The notes beneath the pieces were generated by a model. The model was not told where the DNA came from, did no database searches, and saw nothing but the letters and a program-made list of their open reading frames with translations. A stretch of DNA of 64,000 bases from Archilochus colubris (lineage: Eukaryota > Chordata > Aves > Apodiformes > Trochilidae): positions 144,350,052 through 144,414,051 of the forward strand of contig CM041083.1 of NCBI GenBank assembly GCA_023079485.1, given 5' to 3'. Shown one piece after another: positions 60,915 to 64,000 of this stretch. Within the stretch, counting starts at the first letter, position 1; the number at the start of each line of letters is the position of its first letter. The position numbers and the translations under genes were made by a program.

Positions 60915-62392
60915 ATTGTACCTGTGCATCTTAAAATGAGACAGTGTGGTACAAGACCAGCTTGGCTGAACAAGGAACTTTGGGCAGAACTCAGGAAAAA
61001 AAGGAAAGTCTACAGGCTATGGAAGGAAGAGCAGGCAACTTGGGAAGATTACAAAGTTACTGCAAAGATGTGTAGGAAGAAAATTAGAGAGGCCAAAGTA
61101 TAGTTTGAATTAAATCTGACCAATATCATTAAAGATGATAGAAAGAGTTTTTATAAATACGTAAATAGCAAGAGAAGAGCAAGGGAGAATCTCCCCCTTC
61201 TTCTTGACCTAGGAGGGAAACTTGTGAGCAATGACATAGAAAAGGCTGAACTACTGAGTGCTCATTTTGCCTCAGTCTTAATCAGTGCCAATTGCTCCCT
61301 GAGGATCCAGCTCCCTGAATTGAATGACCAAGATGGGAAGCAGAATGAAGCTCCCATAGTCCAGGAGGAATTGATCAGTGCCCTGTTGTGCTGCACAAGT
61401 CCGTGGGACTGGATGGGATCCACCAGAGGGTACTAAAGGAGCTGGCAGAAGTGCTCGCCAAGCAAAAAACCCAAAAAAAAACAAAAAAACAAAAACAAAC
61501 CCAACCGGTCACAAGTGGTGTCCCTCAGGATTCAGTTCTGAGGGCTCTTCTCTTTAATATCTTCATTAATGATTTGGATGAGAGGACTGAGTGTACCCTC
61601 AGTAAATTTGCAGATAACACCAAACTAGGTGACTGTGTTGATCTGCTGGAGGGTACTTATAGCAGGACTAAGACAGGTTGGACCAAAGGGTCAAGGTTAA
61701 TTGTATGAGGTTTAACAAGGCCAAATGCCAGGTCTTACACCTGGGTCATAACAACCCCATGGAAAGCTACAGACCTGAGGAAGTGTGGTTAGAGAGCTGT
61801 GAGTTGGAAAGGGACCTGAGGTTATTGTTTGATAGGTGACTTAATATGATTCAGCAATGTGTGCAGGTGGCCAAGAAGGCCAATGGCATCCTGGCTTGTA
61901 TTAGGAACAGTGTGGCCAGCAGGAATAGGGAGGTGACCATCCCTCTGTACTCAGCTCTGGTGAGGCTGCATCTTGAGTCCTGTGTTCTGTTCTGGGCTCC
62001 TCACTACAGGAGGGACAGAGAAGTGCTGGAGTGTGTCCAGAGAAGGGCAGCAAAGCTCATGAAGGGCCTGGAGCACACACAAGGCCTGTGAGGAGAGACT
62101 GAGGGAACTGGGGGTGTTTGGTCTGGAGAAGAGGAGGCTGAGAGGAGACCTCATGGCTCTGTTCAGCTGCCTCAAGGAGGGAAAAAGCCTCTGTTCCTTA
62201 GTGAACTGTAATAGGACCAGAGAGACTGGATGGAAGCTGCACCAGGGGAGGTTTAGGCTGGATGTTAGGAAACATTTTTTCACTGAGAGGGTTGTCAGGC
62301 ATTGGAATGGCCTGCCCAGGGCAGTGGTGGAGTCACCATCCCTGGAGGCATTTAAAAGGCATTTGGACTTGGTCCTTAAGGACATGGTTTAG
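60915..62392 (+). pseudogene. CR1 ORF2 remnant lacking the RT core
   Basis: Readable in pieces. First come RKKRKVYRLWKEEQ and the linker to the RT domain, then a frame at 61224-61436 (NDIEKAELLSAHFASVL). A frameshift near 61390 leads to a frame at 61388-61708 with [20 protein letters not shown]. That frame runs through the A/C-rich insert straight into [11 protein letters not shown] and FINDLDE. The catalytic box at 61607-61618 reads FADN, where the related copy at 28.5 kb has FADD. The region that should carry the first catalytic Asp (YLDFxKAFD) is absent. Later pieces, 61846-62091 and 62114-62392, are split by a CACA-type insertion near 62080. The last piece ends at the family-like stop after LKDMV. 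The protein cannot be functional. Confidence 0.9.
61463..61506 (+). repeat. A/C-rich insert at the CR1 deletion junction
   Basis: CAAAAAACCC, then A runs separated by single C, then ACAAACCCAACC. It exactly occupies the site of the missing RT core and resembles the A/C tracts at 39.3 and 40.0 kb. Whether it was inserted during the deletion or is a collapsed or misassembled segment cannot be told from one sequence. Confidence 0.8.
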
Positions 62393-62475
62393 TAGTTAAA
62401 CTATGGTGTTGTTCAAAGGTTGGACTGGATGATCTTGGAGGTCTATTCCAACCTAAACATTCTGTGATTCTGTGA

Positions 62476-64000
62476 AACATGTTTGTACTCACTTACTTAT
62501 AAAACAAATGATAGTCAAACAATGAAGATGTAAGATGGAAAGTCTTCGAGAACTGGAGTGTATTATCTGCCTTTTCATGACAACCTTTCCAAAAAGCTAC
62601 CTTTAATTTTGACCTTTTACATAAAGTAGTGTAAAATGCAAGCTATTTTACAAAATAATAATGAAAAAGAATCAGAACAGAACAGGAATTTTAGCAAAAC
62701 ATACAATAAAAATTACTAAGTAACCTTGACTAGTGTAGCATTTATTCTGCCTGAATTAAAAGGTGGGTAAGAAAACTTGGATTTACTGTATAGTGAATAA
62801 AAAGGCTGATTTTTAACAAGTGAATGTAAGCCATTAGAACCTGTGGATATTCTAATGTCAGCCGTGGGAAAAGCAGAAATAGTAATTTTGAGGTATTATG
62901 CGTCAAGCTTCTTTTATAAGTGATCAAGTATATTTTCTTGTTCGTTGCCTTTAAAATCTTTCTTTGAACAAAGAGAACTAGAATGGGTAGAGATAGGTAT
63001 TTTTTTCTTCACTATTAATTTTCAAAGTGAGTATGTTGTTGAAAAACAGAAAACACATTTCAACCTGTGAAGCTCTTTCTGTTTTACATCTTGTGGCAAA
63101 ATTACATTTCTTCATTTTTAGCAGAAAACATTAAGTGTTTGGGAAGCTTATTCCAACCATTTTCTAGTTCTGAAAAAGAGGTAATTTGGAGATATAATTC
63201 AAATATTTCAGAGAAAGTTTTTCTTATTTTGAGAGCAAGTTCTTTGGATTATCTATCAGTAAGTTATAATGTTTTTTCTTATAATATTAATATTTTATTC
63301 TCATTGTTTCAGAAATCCTGCTGCTATTATTATTGTTTTCTAGGAAACGTAAGTCTGAAATTACTTCAAATTTAAAGGCAACAAACATAAAAATAGCATG
63401 TAAATGCTTGCAAGCTAGACACAGTTTTTCCTTCTAGCTGTTTTTTGTTTCAGGAAGGACTTACCCACATAATAATTGAAATGTGAGTATCCAGTTTGTC
63501 ATGCAAGGACACCATGCAGCATTCAAGATGCCTGAAGGTGTTCACACATACTGATCTACACGTGGGCTTAGAGAGCCTTGAGTCAAAGGTAAATATGTCT
63601 AGTTGAACAGTTACAGGTGGAACCTTGGCCTCATGGACAGTAGCAACAAAATTTCTTTTAGCTTAGTAGGAAAAAAATGCTCTAGCCTCATTATTTAGGC
63701 TGTGATATATCACAGGCAGATCTCCTATGAGACATGCTGTGCCCAGGAGTGTGGTACTGCTCCGTATCTCCATACATTTCTTTCACATTTTTTGTTGAAG
63801 TGCAGTTGAACATAATGTCAGCTGGACAGAGCTTAAATTACTACTATTTAGTTGTATCAGGTACTCCTCATGAGAGACATGACTGAATAGAAAGGAAAAA
63901 TCATGTCATCAGGTCTTTTTTGGCACCAACATGGCTGTTACTGACTTTAAGTGCCTCACAAAACTCAAAAGAGTTACAGTGCATGTGATGGGTGCTTATC
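62476..64000. other. AT-rich non-coding sequence to window end
   Basis: Frames of 102 codons or fewer with no recognisable domain. No element ends or RNA genes were seen. Confidence 0.6.

Larger units (their letters stand above)
60850..62475 (+). mobile_element. CR1 LINE, longest copy, internally deleted
   Basis: Sense-strand copy entering between the endonuclease and RT domains (near GGAGTCCACAAAGGCTGGAA) and ending in decayed octamers (ATTCTGTGATTCTGTGAA). Its 3' UTR (GTTCAAAGGTTGGACTGG, GATCTTGGAGGTCTATTCC) differs from all other copies here and marks a further subfamily. Between about 61462 and 61506 the RT core is missing and an A/C-rich stretch stands in its place. Several frameshifts are visible. 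Confidence 0.95.

Overview
The window looks like non-coding nuclear DNA from a bird. The evidence is: AT-rich and CpG-poor sequence; at least ten fragments of the CR1 LINE family, several ending in the CR1 3' octamer repeats (ATTCTATG-type); one ancient MIR-like CORE-SINE; and no mammalian L1 or Alu. Crocodilians and turtles also carry CR1 and MIR, so 'bird' is an inference, though recent-looking CR1 copies with octamer tails favour it. I found no intact protein-coding gene, no convincing exon chain, no rRNA or tRNA, and nothing prokaryotic. The window is best read as an intergenic desert or the inside of a very long intron.

Layout. 1-6.1 kb: AT-rich unique sequence. 6.1-6.7 kb: recent-looking minus-strand CR1 whose open frame covers the C-terminus of ORF2. 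6.7-17.1 kb: unique sequence interrupted by a 218-base homopurine (AAAAGG)n tract at 10.9 kb. 17.1-17.5 and 21.15-21.4 kb: older CR1 tails on opposite strands. About 23.6 kb: a doubtful, very degraded CR1. 28.25-29.4 kb: plus-strand CR1 retaining reverse-transcriptase motifs but frameshifted. 31.4-31.9 kb: recent-looking plus-strand CR1. 34.0-34.1 kb: AT palindromes. 34.6-35.4 kb: ancient minus-strand CR1. 35.4-49.2 kb: long unique stretch with A/C- and T/G-rich simple sequence, two short palindromes and a 419-base uninterrupted homopurine (GAAA)n array at 46.25-46.67 kb. 49.2-49.8 kb: a third copy of the recent CR1 type. 51.55-51.76 kb: a compact GC-richer element with two 79-base, almost identical inverted arms around a 55-base loop. 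52.2-52.6 kb: older minus-strand CR1. 55.8-56.2 kb: GC-richer segment with an open frame after a splice-acceptor-like site. 56.2-56.4 kb: MIR-like SINE. 59.5-59.7 kb: CR1 tail. 60.85-62.5 kb: the longest CR1, which has lost the core of its reverse transcriptase.

No genes act together here. The functional content is retrotransposon debris (all CR1 copies 5'-truncated), simple repeats able to form unusual DNA structures, and the palindromic element at 51.55 kb. That element is the least explained structure in the window and its best candidate for something undescribed.
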